A DNA stretch of 8,671 nt, taken from DATAYF01 sp036272735. GTDB taxonomy: Bacteria > Chloroflexota > Ktedonobacteria > Ktedonobacterales > Ktedonobacteraceae. Positions 1-6,700 of this stretch are shown here, piece by piece. Every line of letters begins with the position of its first letter. The first letter of the stretch is position 1. The stretch lies in the NCBI GenBank assembly GCA_036272735.1, contig DATAYF010000715.1, forward strand, positions 1-8,671, given 5' to 3'. Under the pieces are notes generated by a model. That model saw only the letters and a list, made by a program, of their open reading frames with translations, searched no databases and had not been told where the DNA came from. A program made the position numbers and the translations under genes.

Positions 1-711
1 CTGGCCGATGCGTTGCTCACGCAGGTCCGCCGGGCAGCTTTGCACCTACGCCCGCTCCTGTTCTTGACCGATGGATGGTCGGCCTATCCGGGCAGCATTC
101 GACGAGCGTTTCGCGAAAAAGTGAAAGCCATGCCAGGCCCAGGCAGAGCGTGTTTAGTGGTGTGGCCAGACCTGCACATTGGAACCATCATCAAGCGGAC
201 GGAGAAAAAGCATGTCGTGGAGATCACTCGCACAATGGCTCATGGACTGCTGGAACAAGCCAAGCGATTGCTGAAGCGTTCTCGGGGAGGAGAAGTCCTC
301 AATACGGCCTTTATCGAACGTTTGAATGGCACCTTTCGGGAACGGCTGGCCAACCTCATGCGCAAGAGTCGGCACGCCGCTTCTCGCTTGCAGGCCCTTC
401 AGACGGGAATGTACCTGATTGGCTGCACGTACAATTTCTGTGTGGTCCATCAGGAGCTCTCGAAAGAGAAGCACTGGGGCCAAGCATACACTCCTGCAAT
501 GGCCTGTGGATTGACCGACCACGTGTGGCGTTTCAGTGAGTTGCTCAGCTACAAAGTGGCTCCCGCGCCCTGGGAAGAACCGAAACGGCGCGGGCGGCCA
601 CCAAAGCAGACAAGGCCAGATGCCGCCCTGACCGAAGAGCAGAGCCGTCCATTGGTCTCTCGACCTTTGGTTAGGTTGCGGAAGGGGGCTTTATGCTCAA
701 CCACCGGTTAG
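1..711 (+). CDS. DDE transposase, IS1-like, C-terminal part (5' end outside window)
   Basis: The frame is open from base 1 with no convincing start, so the gene begins left of the window; 236 codons are visible. The visible part would be the C-terminal half of an RNase H-fold transposase catalytic domain. An LTDGW motif places one catalytic Asp at visible residue 24, and NTAFIERLN places the catalytic Glu at residue 106. After the Glu comes an Arg-rich segment and a YNFCVVHQ motif, as in IS1-like and related DDE enzymes where an invariant Glu sits in an IERLN-type motif. The tail is basic (KRRGRPPKQ, an AT-hook-like sequence) and may bind DNA. The first catalytic Asp must lie upstream. I cannot see the left end or a terminal inverted repeat, so the exact IS family is uncertain and the element may be intact or decayed. 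TTG at 13 is only an internal codon, not a supported start. Confidence 0.75.
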   Translation: MADALLTQVRRAALHLRPLLFLTDGWSAYPGSIRRAFREKVKAMPGPGRACLVVWPDLHIGTIIKRTEKKHVVEITRTMAHGLLEQAKRLLKRSRGGEVLNTAFIERLNGTFRERLANLMRKSRHAASRLQALQTGMYLIGCTYNFCVVHQELSKEKHWGQAYTPAMACGLTDHVWRFSELLSYKVAPAPWEEPKRRGRPPKQTRPDAALTEEQSRPLVSRPLVRLRKGALCSTTG

Positions 712-839
712 TGTGGCTCTACCGGATTGGGATGCAAGCATTGCCTTTCTCACTATGCGGATTTCGCTTGTGCGTCAAAAATTTGGGCATTCGCGACAAA
801 ACGTTGGATTTTATCGTAACCGAGTGTGTAGAAGGATTT

Positions 840-873
840 TTGAGTTAGGAAATACCCTCTAGTGTGTTATACT
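840..873 (+). promoter_or_regulatory. Extended -10 promoter upstream of the omega-RNA
   Basis: TGTTATACT at 865-873 is an extended -10 element (TGn followed by TATACT). Upstream, TTAGGA at 845-850 gives a 17-base spacer but a poor -35; TTGAGT at 840-845 is a better hexamer but 22 bases away. Transcription would start near 880, just before the folded RNA. The same nonamer occurs upstream of gltB at 3570-3578. Inference: this promoter may originally have served the kinase gene before the IscB element inserted. The spacer from 712 to about 839 otherwise holds nothing I recognise. Confidence 0.5.
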
Positions 874-879
874 GTGACC

Positions 880-1141
880 ACACGACTTTGTTGTCAAAAA
901 TAGTAAAGAGCGTCATGAACCCTGTGCCGGAAGGCAAGGGCTTGAAAAAGCCCGATCATGACCAGTCTCAGTTCTTCGGAGCTCCGTTACGAGCGAATAC
1001 ATAGGTACGGCAGGGTGCGCGGCCAGCCTTGCCCTCTACGATACAGCATTAAACGTGCCTACGGGAGAAAGCCAGTGTGCTGTATGCATAAACCGCTCAG
1101 TAACATTGACGAGGCCACCATTACCTACGAAAGTAGAGGCT
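880..1141 (+). ncRNA. omega-RNA (HEARO-type guide RNA) of IscB
   Basis: This 260-base stretch directly upstream of iscB folds by hand into a compact RNA, as expected for omega-RNAs, which carry the guide at the 5' end and a scaffold reaching the iscB start. Helices seen: GTCATGA 912-918 with TCATGAC 956-962, enclosing two tetraloop hairpins (925-936, GGAA loop; 938-953, GAAA loop); a hairpin with a UUCG loop at 970-983; TAGGTAC 1002-1008 with GTGCCTA 1055-1061; GGCAGGG 1009-1015 with CCTTGCC 1027-1033; ATACAGCA 1041-1048 with TGCTGTAT 1078-1085, a perfect 8-bp pairing that crosses the previous helix and so forms a pseudoknot; and a 3' hairpin CTAC/GTAG with a GAAA loop at 1125-1136. The guide should lie within roughly 880-911, but its exact edge cannot be set without aligning other copies. 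The 5' end is taken from the promoter, the 3' end from the last hairpin. Confidence 0.8.
1135..1139 (+). promoter_or_regulatory. Ribosome binding site of iscB inside the omega-RNA 3' hairpin
   Basis: AGAGG at 1135-1139 lies five bases before the ACG codon at 1145. In homologous IscB proteins the N-terminus commonly reads Met-Ser-Asn before VFVLD, and here it reads Thr-Ser-Asn. The site therefore points to 1145 as the ancestral start. Part of it (1135-1136) is paired in the GAAA-loop hairpin 1125-1136, and GG 1138-1139 can pair with CC 1115-1116. Confidence 0.45.
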
Positions 1142-1144
1142 CAT

Positions 1145-2458
1145 ACGAGCAACGTTTTTGTTCTCGATCATCACCGAATACCGTTAGATCCCATCCATCC
1201 AGGACGAGCACGCATCTTGCTCTCACAGGGCAAAGCCGCCGTGCTCAAGTACTATCCCTTTACGATTGTGCTCAAAGCCATCATCGAAGAACCACACGTG
1301 CAGCCTTTGCGCATCAAGCTTGATCCTGGGAGTAAGACGACCGGGTTGGCTATCATCAATGATACTTCTGGGGAAGTGGTATGGGCGGCTGAAATCACGC
1401 ATCGAGGGCAGGCGATCAAAGCGGCTTTGGATGCGCGTCGGGCTCTTCGTCGTTCGCGTCGAGGCCGCAAAACACGGTACAGAAAACCACGCTTCGACAA
1501 TCGACGACGCGAAGCAGGCTGGATCCCGCCATCTTTAGCAAGCAGAGTCGCCAATATGCTGACGTGGGTCCAGCGTTTATGCACGCTCTGTCCACTTACC
1601 AACATCAGTATGGAGTTGGTGAAGTTCGATCTCCAACAGATGGACCATCCCGAAATCAGTGGGGTGCAGTATCAACAAGGAACGTTGGCAGGCTATGAGA
1701 CGAGAGAGTACTTGCTGCAAAAATGGAATCGCCACTGTGTTTACTGCGGGGTAAAGGATGTGCCACTGCAAGTGGAGCACATTTCCCCACGCGCCACTGG
1801 TGGCACGAACCGAGTCAGTAACCTTACTCTGGCATGTGAGCCATGCAACAAAGCGAAGGGCACAGTGGATATCAACGTATTTCTGGCCTCGAAGCCTGAT
1901 ATCCTCAACCGTATCCTCGCTCAGGCAAAAGCACCGCTCAAGGATGCAGCAGCAGTCAATACGACCCGCTGGCTCCTCTTTGAACGACTCAAGGCGTTGG
2001 GTTTCCCTGTGGAGTGTGGATCGGGTGGGCAAACGAAGTTCAATCGAACCGTCCGAGGGTTGCCGAAAGCGCACTGGATTGATGCAACGTGCGTTGGGAA
2101 GAGTACTCCTCTTGAGATCAGCACGAAAGGGGTGCGCCCTTGGTTCATTACTGCCACGGGACATGGTGCTCGCCAGATGTGCGGCACCAACAAGCATGGT
2201 TTGCCTATTAGACAGAAACAGAGGCAGAAACGATACTATGGTTTCCAAACGGGCGATATGGTTCGGGCTGTCGTGCCATCAGGGAAGAAACAGGGGGTCC
2301 ATACCGGGCGTGTGCTGGTGCGTGCAACGGGATCTTTTGATATCAGAACCCAATCAGAACGGGTGCAAGGGATCAGTCATCGCTATTGTCGCACGCTCTA
2401 CCGTTGTGATGGCTATAGGTATCAAATCGGAGATGTGACAATTCCTCACCACGCCTGA
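1145..2458 (+). CDS. iscB: IscB, RNA-guided RuvC/HNH nuclease (start codon ACG or lost)
   Basis: IscB binds an omega-RNA and cuts DNA matching the guide; the family is the ancestor-like relative of Cas9. Residues here are counted from ACG 1145 as 1. Domains in order: a PLMP-type N-terminal domain (PLDPIHPGRAR, about 13-23); RuvC-I with Asp60 in LDPGSKTTG; an Arg-rich bridge helix (about 98-122); RuvC-II with Glu157 in ISMELVKF; a zinc-binding HNH domain (about 198-239) with Cys198/Cys201, catalytic His212 in VEHI, Asn226, Cys231/Cys234 and Asn235; RuvC-III with His310 and Asp313 in HWIDA; and a C-terminal target-interaction region to residue 437. All catalytic residues are present and the frame is unbroken, at normal family length. 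The frame stays open to a GTG at 1055, which adds 30 residues (467 total), but that GTG lies in an omega-RNA helix, has no ribosome binding site, and its extra residues look unlike protein. Spacing and homologous N-termini favour 1145, where ACG replaces ATG. The protein is either poorly translated, started at a non-standard codon, or recently silenced. Confidence 0.88.
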   Translation, partial: TSNVFVLDHHRIPLDPIHPGRARILLSQGKAAVLKYYPFTIVLKAIIEEPHVQPLRIKLDPGSKTTGLAIINDTSGEVVWAAEITHRGQAIKAALDARRALRRSRRGRKTRYRKPRFDNRRREAGWIPPSLASRVANMLTWVQRLCTLCPLTNISMELVKFDLQQMDHPEISGVQYQQGTLAGYETREYLLQKWNRHCVYCGVKDVPLQVEHISPRATGGTNRVSNLTLACEPCNKAKGTVDINVFLASKPDILNRILAQAKAPLKDAAAVNTTRWLLFERLKALGFPVECGSGGQTKFNRTVRGLPKAHWIDATCVGKSTPLEISTKGVRPWFITATGHGARQMCGTNKHGLPIRQKQRQKRYYGFQTGDMVRAVVPSGKKQGVHTGRVLVRATGSFDIRTQSERVQGISHRYCRTLYRCDGYRYQIGDVTIPHHA

Positions 2459-2467
2459 AGGCGAGTG
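2447..2467 (+). repeat. Right-end hairpin of the IscB element
   Basis: CGCC 2452-2455 pairs with GGCG 2460-2463 around a TGAA loop, and CAC 2447-2449 pairs with GTG 2465-2467 across a small internal loop. The iscB stop codon TGA (2456-2458) forms most of the apical loop. A hairpin close behind the ORF is expected for the right end of IS200/IS605-type elements, where TnpA recognises it in single-stranded DNA. There is no T-run after it, so it is not a normal terminator, which leaves read-through into the kinase possible. Confidence 0.5.
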
Positions 2468-2481
2468 TCTCCTTGCCGCGA

Positions 2482-2488
2482 AAGGTGA
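2482..2488 (+). promoter_or_regulatory. Ribosome binding site of the kinase gene
   Basis: AAGGTGA at 2482-2488 ends nine bases before ATG 2498 and supports that start over TTG 2492 or ATG 2507. It lies at or next to the presumed right end of the IscB element, so the element may supply or touch the translation signal of the neighbouring host gene. Confidence 0.6.
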
Positions 2489-2497
2489 ATTTTGCCC

Positions 2498-3484
2498 ATG
2501 ACGACAATGTACGCGCCGGGCGCATTGGTAGATCACTATGAAATTATCCGCCAGCTTGGTCATGGCGGCATGAGTCACGTCTATCTTGCGGTGAATACGC
2601 ATAACCAGCAGCAGGTGGTGCTCAAATTTCCTCATGACGATCTGATCGGTAACGTTGCCGTTTTCGAACGTTACAAGCGTGAGGCAGAGATTGGTAATCG
2701 TCTGCATCATGCATCCATTTTGCAGATGCTCAATACCGAGGAAAAGCGCTCCGATCATTACCTTGTGACGGAATATATTCAAGGGCGTACGTTGCGCGAA
2801 GTGCTGGAAGATGCTGCCCCCAATCCCCTTCCACCAGCGGAGGCCATTCGCATCACACTGCTGATTGGCGACGCGCTCGCTTACTGCCATGAACACGGCG
2901 TGTTTCATCGCGATATCAAGCCCGAAAACATCATGATTCTGGAAAATGGTGGCTTGAAGATCATTGATTTTGGTATCGCGCTATTGGAAGGAGCGCGCCG
3001 TGTGACCTGGCGCGGCCTGTCTGGCACGATGGGCACCCCCGACTATATGTCCCCAGAACAGTTGCGTGGTGAGCGTGGCACGGCCAGCGCGGATATTTAT
3101 GCCGTTGGTGCGATGCTGTACGAAATGTTGAGTGGACATACTGCTTTTGAAGGTGAGAATGTGTTTGCGATCATGAATCAACATGTCTCGCAAGATCCGC
3201 CCTCTATTCTCAAAGCCAACCCCGATCTTTCTCCCGCCCTGGCTACCGTGGTCATGCATGCGATTCGCCGCGATGCTGATAAACGCTATAAACATATGCG
3301 TGATATGATGTATGATCTGCGTAATTTGGAAGAGGTGCGGCCAGTTCCCTACCAGCCGGATAAGCCAGGCCCTAGTAAGTTGCGCCAGGAGATACTCACT
3401 GCAGCCTTGATCATTATTGTGATCTTGCTGCTGATTATTGCCCTGGGTCTTGGAATACAGTACCTGCATAATGCTGCCCATTGA
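2498..3484 (+). CDS. Membrane-anchored Ser/Thr protein kinase, PknB-type
   Basis: A eukaryotic-like (Hanks-type) Ser/Thr kinase of 328 residues that phosphorylates protein Ser/Thr at the inner face of the membrane. The catalytic core (about 14-275) is complete: Gly-rich loop LGHGGMSHVY (20-29), ATP-binding Lys43, helix-C Glu62, catalytic loop HRDIKPEN (137-144) with Asp139, metal-binding DFG (157-159), activation-loop Thr177 and Thr180 in GTMGTPDYM, SPE (185-187) in place of APE, and Asp199. A short Pro-rich linker (282-292) leads to one hydrophobic segment (about 299-320) and only a few residues beyond it. There is no PASTA, WD40 or other outside sensor domain, unlike longer relatives. ATG 2498 is chosen for the ribosome binding site at 2482-2488; ATG 2507 also keeps the whole domain. 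The IscB element lies directly upstream in the same direction and gltB follows after 313 bases with its own promoter. The substrate is unknown. Confidence 0.92.
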   Translation: MTTMYAPGALVDHYEIIRQLGHGGMSHVYLAVNTHNQQQVVLKFPHDDLIGNVAVFERYKREAEIGNRLHHASILQMLNTEEKRSDHYLVTEYIQGRTLREVLEDAAPNPLPPAEAIRITLLIGDALAYCHEHGVFHRDIKPENIMILENGGLKIIDFGIALLEGARRVTWRGLSGTMGTPDYMSPEQLRGERGTASADIYAVGAMLYEMLSGHTAFEGENVFAIMNQHVSQDPPSILKANPDLSPALATVVMHAIRRDADKRYKHMRDMMYDLRNLEEVRPVPYQPDKPGPSKLRQEILTAALIIIVILLLIIALGLGIQYLHNAAH

Positions 3485-3486
3485 AA

Positions 3487-3514
3487 AAAGCGTTGAAAGT
3501 ATACCCTGCGCTTT
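3487..3514. terminator. Possible weak terminator after the kinase gene
   Basis: AAAGCG 3487-3492 pairs with CGCTTT 3509-3514 across a 16-base loop. On the + strand no T-run follows, so it is a poor intrinsic terminator for the kinase. On the - strand the stem is followed by six Ts, but no gene on that strand would use it. Listed as a possibility only. Confidence 0.2.
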
Positions 3515-3548
3515 CTTGAGATGTAGATAATTTATCCATACTGAAAGC

Positions 3549-3578
3549 TTGTTTCTTCAGAAAATCTTATGTTATACT
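3549..3578 (+). promoter_or_regulatory. Promoter P1 upstream of gltB
   Basis: TTGTTT at 3549-3554, an 18-base spacer, and the extended -10 TGTTATACT at 3570-3578. It would start transcripts near 3585 and give a leader of about 210 bases before gltB. The -10 nonamer is identical to the one at 865-873. Confidence 0.6.
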
Positions 3579-3610
3579 CCAACCTAATAGGTAAAACTAT
3601 CATTCCACCT

Positions 3611-3681
3611 GAGCTATGTCGCTCTCCCCTTATCCCAGTAGGACAGTAGAGCAAGGTCCAGCGCCATTTGCCGACTGGGAT
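3611..3681 (+). promoter_or_regulatory. Paired segments in the gltB leader
   Basis: If P1 is used, the leader RNA holds a small hairpin GAGC/GCTC (3611-3624) and a longer structure: ATCCCAGT 3632-3639 pairs perfectly with ACTGGGAT 3674-3681, enclosing GGAC 3641-3644 with GTCC 3656-3659. GTCC at 3688-3691 could compete for GGAC 3641-3644. This layout could be a regulatory leader, but I recognise no known riboswitch class, and short pairings can occur by chance. Confidence 0.35.
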
Positions 3682-3713
3682 TTGTGGGTCCCCAATAACA
3701 ATGACTTCAGTGA

Positions 3714-3731
3714 TCAATGATCGATCATTGA
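3714..3731. promoter_or_regulatory. Perfect 18-bp palindrome upstream of gltB, candidate operator
   Basis: TCAATGATCGATCATTGA equals its own reverse complement, centred between 3722 and 3723. Symmetry without a spacer is typical of a site for a dimeric regulator. It lies 66 bases before the gltB ATG, downstream of P1 and about 19 bases before the -35 of the possible promoter P2. A regulator bound here could block P1 transcripts or activate P2. The regulator is not known. Confidence 0.5.
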
Positions 3732-3749
3732 AACCCTCTGGCTCCAATG

Positions 3750-3779
3750 TTGGTGCCTCTCGCATTGTGCTGATTAAAT
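3750..3779 (+). promoter_or_regulatory. Possible promoter P2 close to gltB
   Basis: TTGGTG 3750-3755, an 18-base spacer, and TTAAAT 3774-3779 preceded by TGA, giving an extended -10. The start would be near the G-run at 3786, leaving a leader of about 12 bases with just room for the ribosome binding site. An imperfect palindrome at 3740-3757 overlaps the -35. Weaker than P1. Confidence 0.3.
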
Positions 3780-3785
3780 TTTTTT

Positions 3786-3791
3786 GGGGAG
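3786..3791 (+). promoter_or_regulatory. Ribosome binding site of gltB
   Basis: GGGGAG lies six bases before ATG 3798 and decides this start over the in-frame ATG at 3807. A second ATG at 3794 is in another frame and overlaps the start region. Confidence 0.65.
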
Positions 3792-3797
3792 CAATGC

Positions 3798-6700
3798 ATG
3801 ACGCACATGGACAAAACCACCTCTTTTGATCGTCCGACATCGTACCCATTGTACGATGCTCGTTGGGAACACGATGCATGCGGTATTGGCTTTTTAGCAC
3901 AGATATCAGGCGAGGCCAGCCACTTCATCGTTGAAACCGCCCTCGATGCTTTGGCACGCCTGACGCATCGTGGTGCACAAGATGCCGATGCAGAGACCTA
4001 TGACGGTGCTGGTATCTTGACGCAGATTCCTAAAGCCTTACTAATGGAGGATTTAGCGCGGCAACAGATAACGATTGCTGATCCCGCAGATCTTGCTGTC
4101 GGTATGCTGTTCTTGCCAACGCAGAAGCGTGCGCCCGAATCCTTCGACGCGAGTCGACAGATCGTTGAGCAAGCGTTGGCCGCTGCTGGGTTGGTATTTC
4201 TGGGCTGGCGCGATCTGCCAATTGATTACTCGGTGCTCGGTTCGCGTGCCAGGGAGATCGCGCCAAGTGTGGCGCAAGTCCTGGTTTCGCGCCCGGCTGA
4301 GTTGGCCTTCGACGATTACGAGCGAACGCTATACTATGCTCGCCGCCTGATTGAGCAGCGTTTCCGCCAGGCTGAAATTCAAGATAGCTATGTTGTTTCG
4401 CTGTCACACCGCACGATTATTTACAAAGGTTTACTAGCACCTGGTGATCTGGTACGCTTCTACCCGGATCTCGCCGACCCGCGTTACATGAGCGCGGTTG
4501 CGGTTTTCCACCAGCGGTATAGCACCAATACTTTCCCCTCCTGGCCCCTGGCCCAGCCGATGCGTATGCTGGCGCACAATGGTGAGATTAATACGATTCG
4601 CGGCAATTTGAATTGGATGCAGGGACGCGAAAACCTGCTTTCCTCTCCTCTTTGGGGTGATAAAACGCACGATTTGTTGCCTATCGTGCAGCCTGGTAGC
4701 AGCGATTCGGCCCAGCTTGATAACGCACTGGAAATGTTGACGCAATCCGGGCGCGATGTTTTGCACACGACGCAAATGTTGATTCCTCCAGCCTGGGAGC
4801 AGGATAGCGAGCTGAATGCTGCTGAACGTGCCTGGTATGAGTATCACGCCAGCCTGATCGAGCCGTGGGATGGTCCCGCGGCGCTGGCTTTTTGCGATGG
4901 CCGTACGGTTGGAGCTGCGCTTGATCGCAATGGGTTGCGTCCCGCTCGTTATACGTTGACCACGCAAGGCCTGTTGATTGTGGCTTCTGAAGCTGGTGTC
5001 GTACCCTTCGATGCGCTCGATATTGTGGAGAAGGGGCGTCTGGGGCCGGGCGAGATGATTGCGGTCGACCTCGAACGCGGCGTGCTGCTGCGCAATCAGG
5101 AAATTAAAGATGGCCTGGCCCAGCGCCAGCCCTATCAGCAATGGTTAGAGCATCATCTGCAACACATGGATCAAGTGCCGTTACCTTTTGCTGAACAAGC
5201 AGTAGCAGTGATGGAGGCCAGCCAGCTTTTTCAGCGCCAAAAACTGTTTGGTTACACGCACGAAGATGTTGAAATGGTGCTACGCCCGATGCTCACCGAT
5301 AACAAGGAGCCAACCTGGAGTATGGGCGACGATGCGCCGTTGGCTGCGCTGTCCGGTCAATTGCGCTCGTTCTCTGATTACTTCCGCCAACGTTTCGCAC
5401 AGGTTACTAATCCTCCCATCGATCCGTTGCGCGAACAAATCGCCATGTCGCTCGATAGTTATCTGGGCCGCCGTGCCAGCCTGTTGACTGAAACTCCGGA
5501 GCACGCGCATCTCTTGCATCTACGCACACCGCTGCTAACCGAGGCACAACTGGCCGCGTTGCGTCATCTCGATGATGGGCGGCTGCGCACGCGTACCCTG
5601 AGCACAACATTTGATGTTTCGGCCGGACCAGAGGGCCTTGAGCATACGTTGGACCGCTTAACGGACGAGGCGACACAGGCTATCGCAGATGGTATTACTC
5701 TGATAGTCTTGAGCGATAGTGATGCGTCTGCTGAGCGTATGCCGGTTCCCATGATGATCGCAGTCGGGGCCATCCATACTGCGCTGGTAAAACGTGGAGC
5801 GCGTGATGGCGTCTCGTTGATCTGTGAAACCGGCACGATCTGTGATATTCACCAGGTGATGCTGACGCTGGGTTTTGGGGCTGAGGCGGTGGTGCCGACT
5901 CTGGCCTACGCGAGCGTACGTGGCCTGGCTGGTGAGCGTCGGCTTGAACATTTAACGCCTGATGAGGCGGTACAGAGCTATATTCATGTGGTGGAGGCCG
6001 GGCTACGCAAGGTGATGGCGCGTATGGGCATCTCGACGTTGCGCAATGTCATTGGGGCTGGTCAGTTCGAGGTGATAGGATTGGCAGCGCCGTTTGTTGC
6101 GCGTTGTTTCACCAGTGCCGCTTCCCATCCTGGTAAAGTGATGCTCGTTGATGTTGCGGCGCAACTGATCAAGCAGAGCGAAGCACTACGACAAGAGCAG
6201 GCGATAGCGGTGGATGCGGGCAAGCGCCGTAAGCTCAGTGACCTTGGCCGTTATCGTTTTCGCCGCGACGCCGAGTATCATGCATTTAACCCGCTGGTGG
6301 TGCGTGTGTTACAGAAAGCCGCGCTCAGTGGCAGTCAGGAGGATTATCGCCAATTCACCGCCATGGTGTATGCACGTCCTAGCACGGCACTACGTGATCT
6401 GCTGACCCTGAAACCTATGAGGGCGGCTATCCCGTTGGATGAAGTAGAGTCGATGGAGTCGATTCGAGCACGCTTCGTCGTTTCTGCAATGTCGATTGGC
6501 GCGCTCAGCCCGGAGACGCATAAGACGATTGCGGCGGCCATGAACAGCATCGGGGGACGCAATAATACCGGCGAGGGTGGTGAGGATCCGGCCTGGTATA
6601 GTGAGACGATGGAAGGCTACGAAGTGAGCAGCAAGATCAAGCAAGTCGCTTCGGCTCGTTTTGGTGTGACCACTGAGTACCTGGTGCGTGCGCAAGAGAT

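Larger units (their letters stand above)
900..2488 (+). mobile_element. IscB-only ISC element (IS200/IS605-related), approximate limits
   Basis: The unit is omega-RNA plus iscB without a TnpA (Y1 transposase) gene, so any movement would need a transposase supplied elsewhere. Known elements of this class make no target duplication and have hairpins near their ends instead of terminal inverted repeats. The left boundary should be the guide/scaffold junction, somewhere between about 890 and 911. The right boundary lies after the hairpin at 2447-2467 and before the kinase coding region. HEARO elements have been reported next to ATGA or GTGA tetranucleotides; GTGA at 2485-2488 and ATGA at 2498-2501 are candidates. 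The limits given are estimates. Confidence 0.6.

Noticed and set aside
689..860. Open frames continuing past the transposase stop at 711 (frames 2 and 3)
   Set aside because: They might suggest a frameshifted transposase tail, but I recognise no conserved motif in either, and the transposase already has a plausible basic C-terminus.
862..883. GTGTG/CACAC inverted repeat around the -10 as a left-end hairpin of the element
   Set aside because: Only five pairs with a 12-base loop, and it lies upstream of the expected guide position, so it is more likely host promoter sequence.
915..1004. Small ORF of 29 codons from ATG 915 behind AAAGAG
   Set aside because: It lies wholly within the folded omega-RNA; its ATGA is part of a perfect helix and the peptide resembles nothing known.
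1055..1144. GTG start giving a 467-residue IscB
   Set aside because: The GTG forms the 3' strand of an omega-RNA helix, has no ribosome binding site, and the 30 added residues precede the point where the family's conserved N-terminus begins.
958..1323. Open frame of 121 codons across the omega-RNA and iscB start
   Set aside because: It overlaps the RNA and runs out of frame into the conserved IscB N-terminus, with no ribosome binding site.
1577..2248. Antisense open frame of 223 codons within iscB
   Set aside because: A shadow of the conserved IscB frame, which carries catalytic motifs throughout this stretch.
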